From positions 1 through 32,048 of the forward strand of contig CANRHE010000013.1 in assembly GCA_947630335.1 (NCBI GenBank): 32,048 nucleotides of DNA, given 5' to 3'. Shown here in pieces: positions 1-9,049 of this stretch (the stretch's first letter is position 1; each line of letters opens with the position of its first letter). Origin of the DNA: an uncultured Sphingobacterium sp. (GTDB lineage: Bacteria > Bacteroidota > Bacteroidia > Sphingobacteriales > Sphingobacteriaceae). Both the position numbers and the translations under genes were made by a program. Under the pieces are notes generated by a model. The model was not told the DNA's origin and ran no database searches. It worked only from the letters and a program-made list of their open reading frames with translations.

Positions 1-51
1 ATTTTTATTAGCAAAATTCCCATTTTTAAGCTGAATTAGTTAGGTTTGTAT

Positions 52-2646
52 ATGCGAAATACTATAATTCTTTCGGCTATACTATTTATTGCGGTAATTG
101 CTGCATCAATATATTACTTCAAAAACCTTGATAATAACCATAGCCAGTCTGCTCGCCCCTTACGCTTCTTACCATCTAATACCTTAATGATTGCTGCAAT
201 TGGGAATGATGCAAAATCGAGCGGTACCTTCAAAGATTATGAAATTCTCGACGCATTTGTGGGTTTTGATAATTCTAAGTTATGGTCAAGCTTGAAAACG
301 AAACTCCTTCAAAACGATCAACTCAAAAAATTCACTTCCAACTCGGATATCTATATATCATTTCATCCTGAAGGAAAAGACATCTCCTCTTTGTTCACTA
401 TCCCTACGTCAGAAAATATCTCGAAAAATGACTTAATGAATATCGTCAATGATATAAGCAGGCAATACAAAACCTCTACAAAAGATACGCTGGGACATAA
501 GTTTTATGGAATTCATTATGGAGAAAAAGACTCTATACTCCATACACTATATTATCACAATATTTTATTTGCCAGCCCATCTTTACCAGCTTTATATAGA
601 ATTGTAGAAAAACACAGTAAGCATCTTTCCGACAATCAAATAGAATTCTTTCTTAAAGATAATCCAAGAACAAGTCCACTAAGCATTTACTTTCCGCATC
701 AGCAATACGATTCCATTATTTCTTTGACGCAACGGAATGCTAATGGACCATTTCTCAATATGTTTAAGAAACTACATGGTCAGTCTGCTTTTAACATCAA
801 TTTCAAAAAAGATGCCTTAATACTTACAGGAGAAAGTCAATTAGACCAATATCCAGAAAACTATGCATCTATATTCAAGAATCAGCAAAAAACCGTACAA
901 GACCTCTATCAATACTTTCCTTCTAATACGGCCATTTATGCATCTTTTAGCGTAAGTAATCAGGGGACTTTTAAGAAGGACTTACACGCTCTATTCAAAC
1001 GTAGAAATGAAAAAATTGTTGAAACCATAGATAACAACAAGAATACCGAGCTATTAAACTTAGCCTTAGGAAATCAATTTGCACTCATTGAGACCAATGC
1101 GCAAAACAACCTTGGGTTTGTAAATATAAAAGACAGCGTTGCTTTTGAGAACGTAAAACACCTCATCATGGAGTCTTCTAGTGACTCTATAAGTCGCATA
1201 ACGACTTCTAACATTCTATACCAACAATTTGGAGATGTTTTCAAAGACTTCTTACGCCCCTACTGTACTGTAATTGATAGCGTACTTGTATTTGCCAATC
1301 ACTTACCTACGCTCAAAGCCTATAGACAAGACTTTCTTAACAAAGACTTATTAATAGGTACTCTGGGTTATATAAAAATCGAAAGTATACAAAGCAAAGA
1401 GGCTAACATTACTATTCTAGCACATGCTAGAAATGTTAACAACAAATTTATCAATGCATTAAATCAACCCTTTAAAGATAATTTTAAGAATAAGGATAAG
1501 TTTGGTTATCAAGATTTCTTCTCTTGGTCTATTCAATTATCGGGTAATAATGGCAACATGTCATCACAAATATACGCCATTTATAAAAGCGAGAACACAC
1601 TAGGTGGCGTAGCTGAATGGGATTATTCTTTGGAGAATAAAGCTATCACTAGACCCTATGTAATGGATCAAACAGACACAAATCAATTCATTCTTATTCA
1701 AGAATTAGATCACACGCTACATGCTATTCATCCTACGGGAGAAAAAATTTGGTCTAAGGTTTTTGCAGGGCGCATCATTGGTGAGATTCAACAAATGGAA
1801 GACCGATCTATCGTTTTTATCACGGACAAAAATAACTTATATAGAATTGACCCTAATGGTGTAGCGATGAAAGGGTTCCCAATAAGCATTTCAGGTAAAC
1901 CTACCGCTTCCACATTAATCACTACCATCCAAAATCAAAAGGTATTTTTGATTCCTATGGAAAAAAATATCGAAGCCTATACTAGTGATGGGAAAGGGGT
2001 AACCAATTGGAAAAGGACGGACGTTGAAGGACGGATCTCGACATCAATTATTACGAAAAACAATAAATATATAGTTGGTACCTCCTTAGGGAATATTTAT
2101 TGGTTTAATGAGAAGGGAGAAAAAATAGACTCACAAAAAATCAATTATTCCGTAATGGCGCTACAACCAACTAACAGCTTTAAGATAATCGCATTAGACA
2201 ATAAAGGAGGAGTAACCGCTATTACTGAAGATAATAAGGTAAAAAGCTGGCAATTAGCCGTAGATTCTTCTAAGTATTATACAAGGTTTACGAGTTTAAT
2301 AGGTTCAAGTAAGACTAATTTTGCTGTATTAAACAATAATAGATTAGAAGGATTCGATATTAAAGATACTATTCACACACTTTTTGAATATAATTTCACT
2401 AAATCATTAGATCAAGAAATACAATTATTCACTCATGATAACGATAAAAATGTATCCTTAATTGGCATAGCTTCTAAAGCTACGAATCTGCTTTACGTCT
2501 TGGAAGAAACAGGCCAGTTAATCGAGGGTTTTCCGGTAGAAGGGCTACCACTATTTTATTATGGAAAAATAAATTATAAATCAGCTACCTATTTACTTTG
2601 CATGCGCAGAGATCATAAATTATATGCATTTAGACAAAAAAATTAA
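52..2646 (+). CDS. N-terminally anchored protein, DUF3352-like N-terminal part with a propeller/PQQ-like C-terminal part; function unknown
   Basis: ORF 46..2646; hydrophobic N-terminus (IILSAILFIAVIAASIYYF); C-terminal half has repeated short beta-rich units (HTLHAIHPTGEKIWSKVF, NNLYRIDPNGVAMKGFPI, GNIYWFNEKGEKIDSQKI). ATG at 52 preferred over the TTG at 46. Confidence 0.6.
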   Translation: MRNTIILSAILFIAVIAASIYYFKNLDNNHSQSARPLRFLPSNTLMIAAIGNDAKSSGTFKDYEILDAFVGFDNSKLWSSLKTKLLQNDQLKKFTSNSDIYISFHPEGKDISSLFTIPTSENISKNDLMNIVNDISRQYKTSTKDTLGHKFYGIHYGEKDSILHTLYYHNILFASPSLPALYRIVEKHSKHLSDNQIEFFLKDNPRTSPLSIYFPHQQYDSIISLTQRNANGPFLNMFKKLHGQSAFNINFKKDALILTGESQLDQYPENYASIFKNQQKTVQDLYQYFPSNTAIYASFSVSNQGTFKKDLHALFKRRNEKIVETIDNNKNTELLNLALGNQFALIETNAQNNLGFVNIKDSVAFENVKHLIMESSSDSISRITTSNILYQQFGDVFKDFLRPYCTVIDSVLVFANHLPTLKAYRQDFLNKDLLIGTLGYIKIESIQSKEANITILAHARNVNNKFINALNQPFKDNFKNKDKFGYQDFFSWSIQLSGNNGNMSSQIYAIYKSENTLGGVAEWDYSLENKAITRPYVMDQTDTNQFILIQELDHTLHAIHPTGEKIWSKVFAGRIIGEIQQMEDRSIVFITDKNNLYRIDPNGVAMKGFPISISGKPTASTLITTIQNQKVFLIPMEKNIEAYTSDGKGVTNWKRTDVEGRISTSIITKNNKYIVGTSLGNIYWFNEKGEKIDSQKINYSVMALQPTNSFKIIALDNKGGVTAITEDNKVKSWQLAVDSSKYYTRFTSLIGSSKTNFAVLNNNRLEGFDIKDTIHTLFEYNFTKSLDQEIQLFTHDNDKNVSLIGIASKATNLLYVLEETGQLIEGFPVEGLPLFYYGKINYKSATYLLCMRRDHKLYAFRQKN

Positions 2647-2670
2647 TTTTACAGCGACACGAATAATTTG

Positions 2671-2678
2671 TACGTTTG
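2671..2678 (+). promoter_or_regulatory. putative Bacteroidota -7 element TACGTTTG upstream of the nrnA-like gene
   Basis: TAnnTTTG match; TTTA 19 nt upstream (2648-2651) as a near -33 (consensus TTTG). Confidence 0.4.
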
Positions 2679-2694
2679 TAGTCTTATTGAAATT

Positions 2695-3708
2695 ATGTTA
2701 AAAGGAGAAAAAAATCTACAATTACTAACGGAACCAAGAAGAATAGTCATCACTACTCATCATAAACCTGACGGCGATGCACTTGGCTCATCCTTAGGGC
2801 TATATCATTTTTTAAAAAAATACAATCATAATGTCCAAATTGTAGTTTCGTCAGATTTTCCAGACTTTTTAGATTGGTTGCCAGGCAGATCTGACGTAAT
2901 AGAATATCCTAAGCAAGCTGCACTTTCCAGTAAACTTTTGGAAGAAGCAGAAATTATCTTTTGTCTCGATTACAGTGCCTTGTCACGAACTAATATTCTA
3001 GAGCCTTTGATAGCAGGTTCCTCAGCTCAGAAATGGATGATTGACCATCACCTAGATCCTGAAGACTTTGCCGATTTGATTTATTGGGATTCTAAAGCTG
3101 CGGCTACAGCGCAACTCATCTATACATTTATCAGCGATGTATTGCACGCTGAAGATCAAATAGATGCTGATATTGCGACCTCCTTATATACAGGTATTAT
3201 GACAGATACAGGCTCATTCCGTTTTCGGAACACGAATGCAGCTGTTCACCATATAATAGGTCAACTGATAGAAGCGGGTGCTAGGAATTGGGAAATCCAC
3301 GAACAAGTTTACAATAGCTCTTCAGAAAAAAGATTAAAATTTTTGGGCTATGCGCTATTAAACTGCCTTGAAGTCATACCTGAATATAATACGGCATTTT
3401 TTGCTATTAGTAAAGAGGACTTAGCACAATTCGAATTAACTACTGGTGACACCGAAGGATTAGTCAACTATGCTTTATCAATAAAAGGAATTCGATTAGC
3501 TGCATTAATTATTGACAGAACTGAATTAATTAAATTATCTTTACGCTCAATAGGTGATATTCCATGTAACGAAATCTGTAAACGATATTTTAACGGTGGA
3601 GGTCACTTGAATGCATCGGGAGGAAGTTCAAATGAGAGCTTAACAACTGTGGTGGAGACATTCAAATCATTATTACCTGAATATAAACAAATATTAACAA
3701 GTATATAA
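2695..3708 (+). CDS. DHH-family phosphoesterase, bifunctional oligoribonuclease/PAP phosphatase NrnA-like
   Basis: Motifs HHKPDGDALGSSLG and IDHHLDPEDFAD, and C-terminal DHHA1 glycine-rich GGGHLNASGG. ATG at 2695 preferred: the TTG at 2668 lies upstream of a TAnnTTTG promoter element. Confidence 0.9.
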   Translation: MLKGEKNLQLLTEPRRIVITTHHKPDGDALGSSLGLYHFLKKYNHNVQIVVSSDFPDFLDWLPGRSDVIEYPKQAALSSKLLEEAEIIFCLDYSALSRTNILEPLIAGSSAQKWMIDHHLDPEDFADLIYWDSKAAATAQLIYTFISDVLHAEDQIDADIATSLYTGIMTDTGSFRFRNTNAAVHHIIGQLIEAGARNWEIHEQVYNSSSEKRLKFLGYALLNCLEVIPEYNTAFFAISKEDLAQFELTTGDTEGLVNYALSIKGIRLAALIIDRTELIKLSLRSIGDIPCNEICKRYFNGGGHLNASGGSSNESLTTVVETFKSLLPEYKQILTSI

Positions 3709-3722
3709 GTATTAATCAATAA

Positions 3723-4709
3723 ATGAAAAAATCAATTTTATTTTTAGCAGCGGCTGCTACATTGCTAGTTGCATCATGCCAAAACTTTAAGAAAGGTGAT
3801 GGCGGTTTAGAGTACAACATTGTAAAAGATAATGGAGGTGACAAAGCTGTTGCTGGAGACTTCTTATCTGTTGATATGACTATCAAATCAGATAGAAATG
3901 ACTCGTTATTAAACAGTACATACGATTTAGGTTTACCTCAAATTGTACAAATTGCGCCAGATTCTATTCCTGGAGCTTATGCTGGAGACTATAATTCAAT
4001 GTTCAAATTCTTAGGTGAAGGCGATTCAGCAGTATTCAAATTGAACTTAGATACTATGGCAGCTAGAACAGGTCAGCCAAAGCCTGAGTTTGCTGATAAA
4101 TATGTTACATTTACTGTAAAAGTTAGAAAGCATTTCAAAAAAGGTGAATTAACTGATTCGGTTATTTACAGCCAATTAGATGAATACTTTAAAGGTGAGT
4201 TAGATGGTCTTAAAAATGCTGAAGCTGGCAAAATCTCTAAATATGTTGCTGACAACAAATTAGAGCCTAAGAAAACAGCATCAGGCTTACAATATGTGAT
4301 TATAGAAGAAGGTAAAGGTGCTTTACCAGCTTTAGGAGATACAGTTGTTGTGAATTACACAGGTATGTTAACAAACGGTACTATCTTCGATTCTTCGATC
4401 AAAGAAGTAGCTGAAAAGGCTAAATTAGGTATCGATCCTATGCGTACATTTGAACCATTACGTTTCAGCTTAGGTAATCAACCAGTTATCCAAGGATGGA
4501 CAGAAGGTTTGCAATTATTACCTCAAGGTACTAAAGCTACATTCATCATTCCTTCAGCATTAGCTTATGGAGATCGTCCAGCAGGACAAAAAATTCCTCC
4601 TTACGCTCCTTTGATTTTTGAAGTAGAGTTAGTTGATGTGATCAAAGGTCAACCTATTGCAACACCTGCACCAGGTCAAACACCAAATATCGTTGAGCCA
4701 ACTAATTAA
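3723..4709 (+). CDS. FKBP-type peptidyl-prolyl cis-trans isomerase lipoprotein
   Basis: Lipobox-like VASC after signal sequence; C-terminal FKBP domain (VVVNYTGMLTNGTIFDSS, IQGWTEGLQLLPQGTKATFIIPSALAYG, PPYAPLIFEVELVDV). Confidence 0.92.
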   Translation: MKKSILFLAAAATLLVASCQNFKKGDGGLEYNIVKDNGGDKAVAGDFLSVDMTIKSDRNDSLLNSTYDLGLPQIVQIAPDSIPGAYAGDYNSMFKFLGEGDSAVFKLNLDTMAARTGQPKPEFADKYVTFTVKVRKHFKKGELTDSVIYSQLDEYFKGELDGLKNAEAGKISKYVADNKLEPKKTASGLQYVIIEEGKGALPALGDTVVVNYTGMLTNGTIFDSSIKEVAEKAKLGIDPMRTFEPLRFSLGNQPVIQGWTEGLQLLPQGTKATFIIPSALAYGDRPAGQKIPPYAPLIFEVELVDVIKGQPIATPAPGQTPNIVEPTN

Positions 4710-4760
4710 TCTTGACAATTCGGTCTTATTACAAGGACTAATTTGCAATATTTAAAATAT

Positions 4761-4790
4761 AAACGCAATTCTATTAATAGAATTGCGTTT
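4761..4790. terminator. intrinsic terminator: 30-bp perfect palindrome followed by a T-rich tract
   Basis: AAACGCAATTCTATT|AATAGAATTGCGTTT then TTTGTTTTCT. Confidence 0.85.
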
Positions 4791-4849
4791 TTTGTTTTCT
4801 ATAGCCTGATATTATTATCAATTTACTATTTTTGAATAATTTAATACAT

Positions 4850-5629
4850 ATGGAATCTCATTATACGCTGACCGATACGCATACACACATTTATTATCAC
4901 TTCAACACACCTACGTTAACACAACAAATCGAGCGTTGTAAAACAAATAACATAACGCGGCTATTTTTACCGAATGTTGATAGTGAATCCATAAACTCCG
5001 TATTAGAAACGGTATCTGCTTTTCCTGACATTTGTTTTCCAATGATGGGCTTACACCCTTGCAGTGTAAAGGATAATTATAAGGAAGAATTAGCTCGCAT
5101 TAAACAGGCGATTGAGAATAATAAAATATATGCTATTGGTGAGATTGGAATAGATTTATACTGGGATAAAAGTACATTAGTCTGGCAACAGGAAGCTTTT
5201 ATAACACAGATACAATGGTCAAAAGAATTAGGCCTTCCTATCAATATTCATTGTCGGGAAGCATTTGACGAAGTCTTCGAAATTTTAGAAGAATTAAACG
5301 ATGATAAGCTTTTTGGGATCTTCCACTGTTTCACGGGCAACTTAGAGCAAGCTGAGCGTGCTATTAATCTAGGGTTTAAACTTGGTATAGGAGGCGTAGT
5401 CACTTTTAAGAAGGCTGGATTAGATAAGGTGGTAGAACAAGTTGATTTGAAGGATATCGTTTTAGAAACTGACTCCCCATATCTGGCTCCTAGTCCCTTT
5501 CGTGGTAAGGAAAATGAAAGCTCTTATTTACATTATATAGCTGAAAAAGTAGCTGATCTACATCAGATTAGTATAGAGAAAGTAGCTGAGATAACTACTC
5601 TAAACTCTAAAAAAGTATTTGGAATCTAA
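4850..5629 (+). CDS. TatD family metal-dependent hydrolase (deoxyribonuclease)
   Basis: TDTHTHIY, GEIGIDLYWDKST, INIHCREAFDEV, GIFHCFTGNLEQA, LETDSPYLAPSPFRGKENES motifs. ATG at 4850 preferred over the TTG at 4832, which overlaps a TATTTTTG element. Confidence 0.93.
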   Translation: MESHYTLTDTHTHIYYHFNTPTLTQQIERCKTNNITRLFLPNVDSESINSVLETVSAFPDICFPMMGLHPCSVKDNYKEELARIKQAIENNKIYAIGEIGIDLYWDKSTLVWQQEAFITQIQWSKELGLPINIHCREAFDEVFEILEELNDDKLFGIFHCFTGNLEQAERAINLGFKLGIGGVVTFKKAGLDKVVEQVDLKDIVLETDSPYLAPSPFRGKENESSYLHYIAEKVADLHQISIEKVAEITTLNSKKVFGI

Positions 5630-5642
5630 AATAAAGTGTAGA

Positions 5643-6662
5643 ATGAAAAAAATATTCATCATATATACTGGAGGAACCATTGGTATGGTGCAAGATGCAT
5701 CAGGTACATTTGTTCCTTTCGACTTTGAATTAATCAAAAACAATCTTCCTGATTTGAGTCGTACGGACTATGAATTAACTGTACATTCATTCGATCCTAT
5801 TATTGACTCTTCTAATATGACCCCGGAGATATGGTTAAAAACGACCAAATTAATTCAAGACAATTATGAAGATTATGATGGTTTTTTGATTCTACATGGC
5901 TCGGACACCATGGCTTTTACAGCTTCGGTATTGAGCTTCCTTTTAGAAGGATTACGTAAACCCGTTATATTATCGGGTTCTCAACTTCCTATTGGCGAAA
6001 TACGAACAGATGCAAGGGAAAATATAATGACTGCATTAGAAATCGCTTCAGCTAAACATAATGGTCAGGCAGTGATTCAAGAAGTATGTATATTATTTGA
6101 TAATAAACTTTTTAGAGGGAATAGATCTTTCAAATACCACTCGTCAAAATTTGAAGCCTTCCGTTCGCCAAATTATCCGGTACTAGTAGAAGCAGGTATC
6201 CATTTAAAATACAATTTTGAGGCCTTGCTGAATAATGCAGGACAACAATTAGTACGTCATAATAAGCTAAATGATGAGGTAGCTGTATTAAAGCTCTTTC
6301 CAGGTATTACAAAAGATACTATTAAGGCAGTATTGGATTCGAATGTTCGATCCATTGTTATGGAAACATTTGGTTCGGGCAATACCACTACTGCAGAATG
6401 GTTTTTGGATCTATTGAAAGAAGCTATCGATAAGGGGAAAAATATTCTTAATATCTCTCAATGCAAGGTAGGGTCAGTAGAATTGGGTCGTTATGAAACC
6501 AGTCAAGGTTTGAAATCCATAGGTGTTTTGAACGGATATGATATGACATTTGAAGCAGCAATCACCAAACTTATGTACCTGCAAGGCGAATTTGAGGATC
6601 AAGAGAGTGTGGCCTATTGGATTGAAAAAGACATACGTGGTGAACTTACCATAAATGATTAA
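5643..6662 (+). CDS. ansA: type I (cytoplasmic) L-asparaginase
   Basis: IYTGGTIGMVQD and FLILHGSDTMAFTASVLSFLL active-site motifs; ATG at 5643 preferred over the TTG at 5619. Confidence 0.92.
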   Translation: MKKIFIIYTGGTIGMVQDASGTFVPFDFELIKNNLPDLSRTDYELTVHSFDPIIDSSNMTPEIWLKTTKLIQDNYEDYDGFLILHGSDTMAFTASVLSFLLEGLRKPVILSGSQLPIGEIRTDARENIMTALEIASAKHNGQAVIQEVCILFDNKLFRGNRSFKYHSSKFEAFRSPNYPVLVEAGIHLKYNFEALLNNAGQQLVRHNKLNDEVAVLKLFPGITKDTIKAVLDSNVRSIVMETFGSGNTTTAEWFLDLLKEAIDKGKNILNISQCKVGSVELGRYETSQGLKSIGVLNGYDMTFEAAITKLMYLQGEFEDQESVAYWIEKDIRGELTIND

Positions 6663-6704
6663 ATAATAAATGCGCCAAAAGGCGCATTTATTATTTAATC
6701 ATTT
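6653..6704. terminator. terminator: 24-bp perfect arms with AAAA loop, overlapping the asparaginase stop codon
   Basis: AAATGATTAAATAATAAATGCGCC-AAAA-GGCGCATTTATTATTTAATCATTT. Confidence 0.85.
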
Positions 6705-6775
6705 CATTTGGAACCGCAAACAAATCATCCTTTTAAAATAATTGCTTATTTTTATAATATCAAGAAGAGCTGTTT

Positions 6776-7459
6776 ATGAAAATTCTAATCATTGAGGATA
6801 ATCTTCGGGTAGCCGAACTAATACAACGAGGTCTCGAAGAACAAGGTTTCCAACTCGAAATGGCTTACGATGGACTCTTAGGAAAGAAACTTGCTTTGCA
6901 ACATGATTTTGATCTCATTATTACGGACATTATACTTCCTAAAATAGACGGTATAGAGTTGTGTAAACAAATTAGAGAGCAGCGTCCAGATATTCCTATT
7001 ATTATTCTTACAGCGTTGGGTACTACAGATGACAAAGTAGAAGGTTTTGATGCGGGGGCAGATGACTACTTAGTCAAACCATTTGAAATGAGAGAACTCC
7101 TTGTGCGTGTTCGTGCTCTACTTAAACGCTATAATAAAACAACCCTCAATACAAGCTCTATAGTGCGATTTGCAGATTTGGAAATGAATGTTAACACAAA
7201 AATTGTTAAAAGGAGAGACACACTTATTGATCTCACTCCTAAAGAATTTAGTCTATTAGAATATATGATGCGAAATCCCGAGCGTGTCCTTTCTAAAACT
7301 GAAATTGCGGAGCAGGTTTGGGGAACCCATTTTGATACAGGAACAAATTTCATGAATGTGTACATCAACTACTTACGCAACAAAATTGACAAAGGATTTG
7401 ATACAAAACTAATTCATACCAAATCAGGAATGGGCTTTATCCTACGAGAAGAATTATGA
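6776..7459 (+). CDS. OmpR/CusR-family DNA-binding response regulator
   Basis: Receiver domain (IIEDN, LIITDIILPKIDG, ILTALGTTDDKVEGFDAGADDYLVKPFEMREL) plus C-terminal winged-helix (LTPKEFSLLEYMMRNPERVLSKTEIAEQVWG). Confidence 0.95.
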   Translation: MKILIIEDNLRVAELIQRGLEEQGFQLEMAYDGLLGKKLALQHDFDLIITDIILPKIDGIELCKQIREQRPDIPIIILTALGTTDDKVEGFDAGADDYLVKPFEMRELLVRVRALLKRYNKTTLNTSSIVRFADLEMNVNTKIVKRRDTLIDLTPKEFSLLEYMMRNPERVLSKTEIAEQVWGTHFDTGTNFMNVYINYLRNKIDKGFDTKLIHTKSGMGFILREEL

Positions 7460-8829
7460 AAATACGCTCAAGGATAACGCTACTTTATACTGTCATTACA
7501 GCATCTATATTATTTATATTTGCTGGCATAGTCTATTACACTGCTAAAGAAAACCGCGAAAAAGAATTCTTTGCCCTACTAACAAAGGAAGCAATAACCA
7601 AAGCGAACCTTTTCTTTGATGCAAATGTTGATGAGCATACATTACAAAGTATTTACCGTAATAATAGGCAAATTTTGGATGAAGTGGAAGTTGCGATTTA
7701 TGATACCAGTTTCCATCTTTTATACCATGATGCCGTAGACATAGACTTTGTAAAAGAAACAAAAGAAATGATCAATGAAATTAATCATAAAAAGATCATT
7801 AATTTCTATCAAAAAGATTGGCAAGTTATTGGCTTGCGATATGCATATCAAAACAACAATTATATTATAATAGCTGCAGCGTATGACCAATATGGCTTTA
7901 AAAAGCTAGATAGTCTACTCCATACTATCATCATAGCATGCCTACTTTCTATATTAGTTATTTACCTAACAGGTAGATTCTTTTCTCAAAAAGCATTTGA
8001 GCCCATCAAAAAGATGACTCAAAAAGCTGCTAGTATCTCAGCGACGAACCTTGATTTAAGAATACCTCACAACCATAGTAAAGATGAACTCGCTGAATTG
8101 GCTGACACATTTAATAAAATGTTGGATCGTCTTGAAAACTCATTCGATTCTCAAAAACAATTCGTTTCTAATATCTCACATGAACTACGTACCCCTTTAG
8201 CAGCTATAATTACAGAACTAGAGCTATCAATTACTAAGGAAAGAACCATTCAAGAATACAAAGCTGCTTTGAACGGTGCATTGGCAGATGCTAAAAAGCT
8301 TGTTAGACTCTCCAACGACTTATTAGATTTTGCAAAAGCTAGTTATGATCCATCAGAAATTACATTCAAAAAAATACGAATTGATGAAGTTCTTTTAGAG
8401 TCATTACAACAACTTCAAAAAGCCAATAAAGAGTATAATATCAACATCAATTTTGAGGATGATTTTGAAGACGATAAACAGATTTCAATTCTAGGTAATG
8501 CATATCTTTTACAAGTTGCATTCATGAATATATTAGAAAATGGATGTAAGTTTTCTAATAAAAAACATGTCCTAATAAGGATATTCTCCCATAATAATTG
8601 TATTTCTTTACATTTTATTGATCAAGGTATTGGAATCTCTTCCGAAGATTTAAAGGATATTTTTTCTCCCTTTTATAGAGGAAAGAATCATTTCTTTTGC
8701 GAAGGTAATGGAATTGGACTATCATTAACACTAAAAATAATTAATCTCCACCGAGGTACTATAGAAGTGGATTCTACAGTAGGTCACGGAACCACATTTA
8801 TTATCAAACTGCCGGTTATTACTCCATAA
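7456..8829 (+). CDS. sensor histidine kinase (two TM, HAMP, HisKA, HATPase_c)
   Basis: FVSNISHELRTPLAAI H-box, NILENGCKFSN N-box, IDQGIGIS and GNGIGLSL G-boxes; overlaps the response regulator gene by 4 nt. Confidence 0.95.
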   Translation: MKIRSRITLLYTVITASILFIFAGIVYYTAKENREKEFFALLTKEAITKANLFFDANVDEHTLQSIYRNNRQILDEVEVAIYDTSFHLLYHDAVDIDFVKETKEMINEINHKKIINFYQKDWQVIGLRYAYQNNNYIIIAAAYDQYGFKKLDSLLHTIIIACLLSILVIYLTGRFFSQKAFEPIKKMTQKAASISATNLDLRIPHNHSKDELAELADTFNKMLDRLENSFDSQKQFVSNISHELRTPLAAIITELELSITKERTIQEYKAALNGALADAKKLVRLSNDLLDFAKASYDPSEITFKKIRIDEVLLESLQQLQKANKEYNININFEDDFEDDKQISILGNAYLLQVAFMNILENGCKFSNKKHVLIRIFSHNNCISLHFIDQGIGISSEDLKDIFSPFYRGKNHFFCEGNGIGLSLTLKIINLHRGTIEVDSTVGHGTTFIIKLPVITP

Positions 8830-8920
8830 TTATACCTAGGCGCTGAAGCACTTCTTTATCAGCATCAAGATATAATCTAAATTTATTTTTTTCTTTACCA
8901 GCATATATCTGGCAATATTC

Positions 8921-8959
8921 ATTCTAATATTATTCTAATATTTTTCTATTGGTTCTCTA
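8921..8959. promoter_or_regulatory. phased TTCTA repeats (11-bp period), candidate response-regulator operator
   Basis: ATTCTAATATT at 8921-8931 and 8932-8942 (perfect tandem); TTCTA again at 8944-8948 and CTCTA at 8955-8959, all in 11-bp register. Confidence 0.45.
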
Positions 8960-8983
8960 ACCCTATGACATAAAAGAGCAACC

Positions 8984-8991
8984 GATATTTG
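8984..8991 (+). promoter_or_regulatory. weak Bacteroidota -7 element GATATTTG upstream of the efflux operon
   Basis: One mismatch to TAnnTTTG; no TTTG at the expected -33 position (8961-8964 is CCCT). Confidence 0.3.
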
Positions 8992-9049
8992 CCGCATCAC
9001 TAAACAAGGTGTAGGGATAATAATTGTGGTGAATCTAAAATAAAGAAAA

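Noticed and set aside
41-48. TAGGTTTG resembling a -7 promoter element at the window start
   Set aside because: No -33 box at the right distance, and its TSS would fall inside the likely start codon.
7129-7368. 79-aa minus-strand ORF antisense to the response regulator
   Set aside because: Shadow ORF, no recognisable domain.
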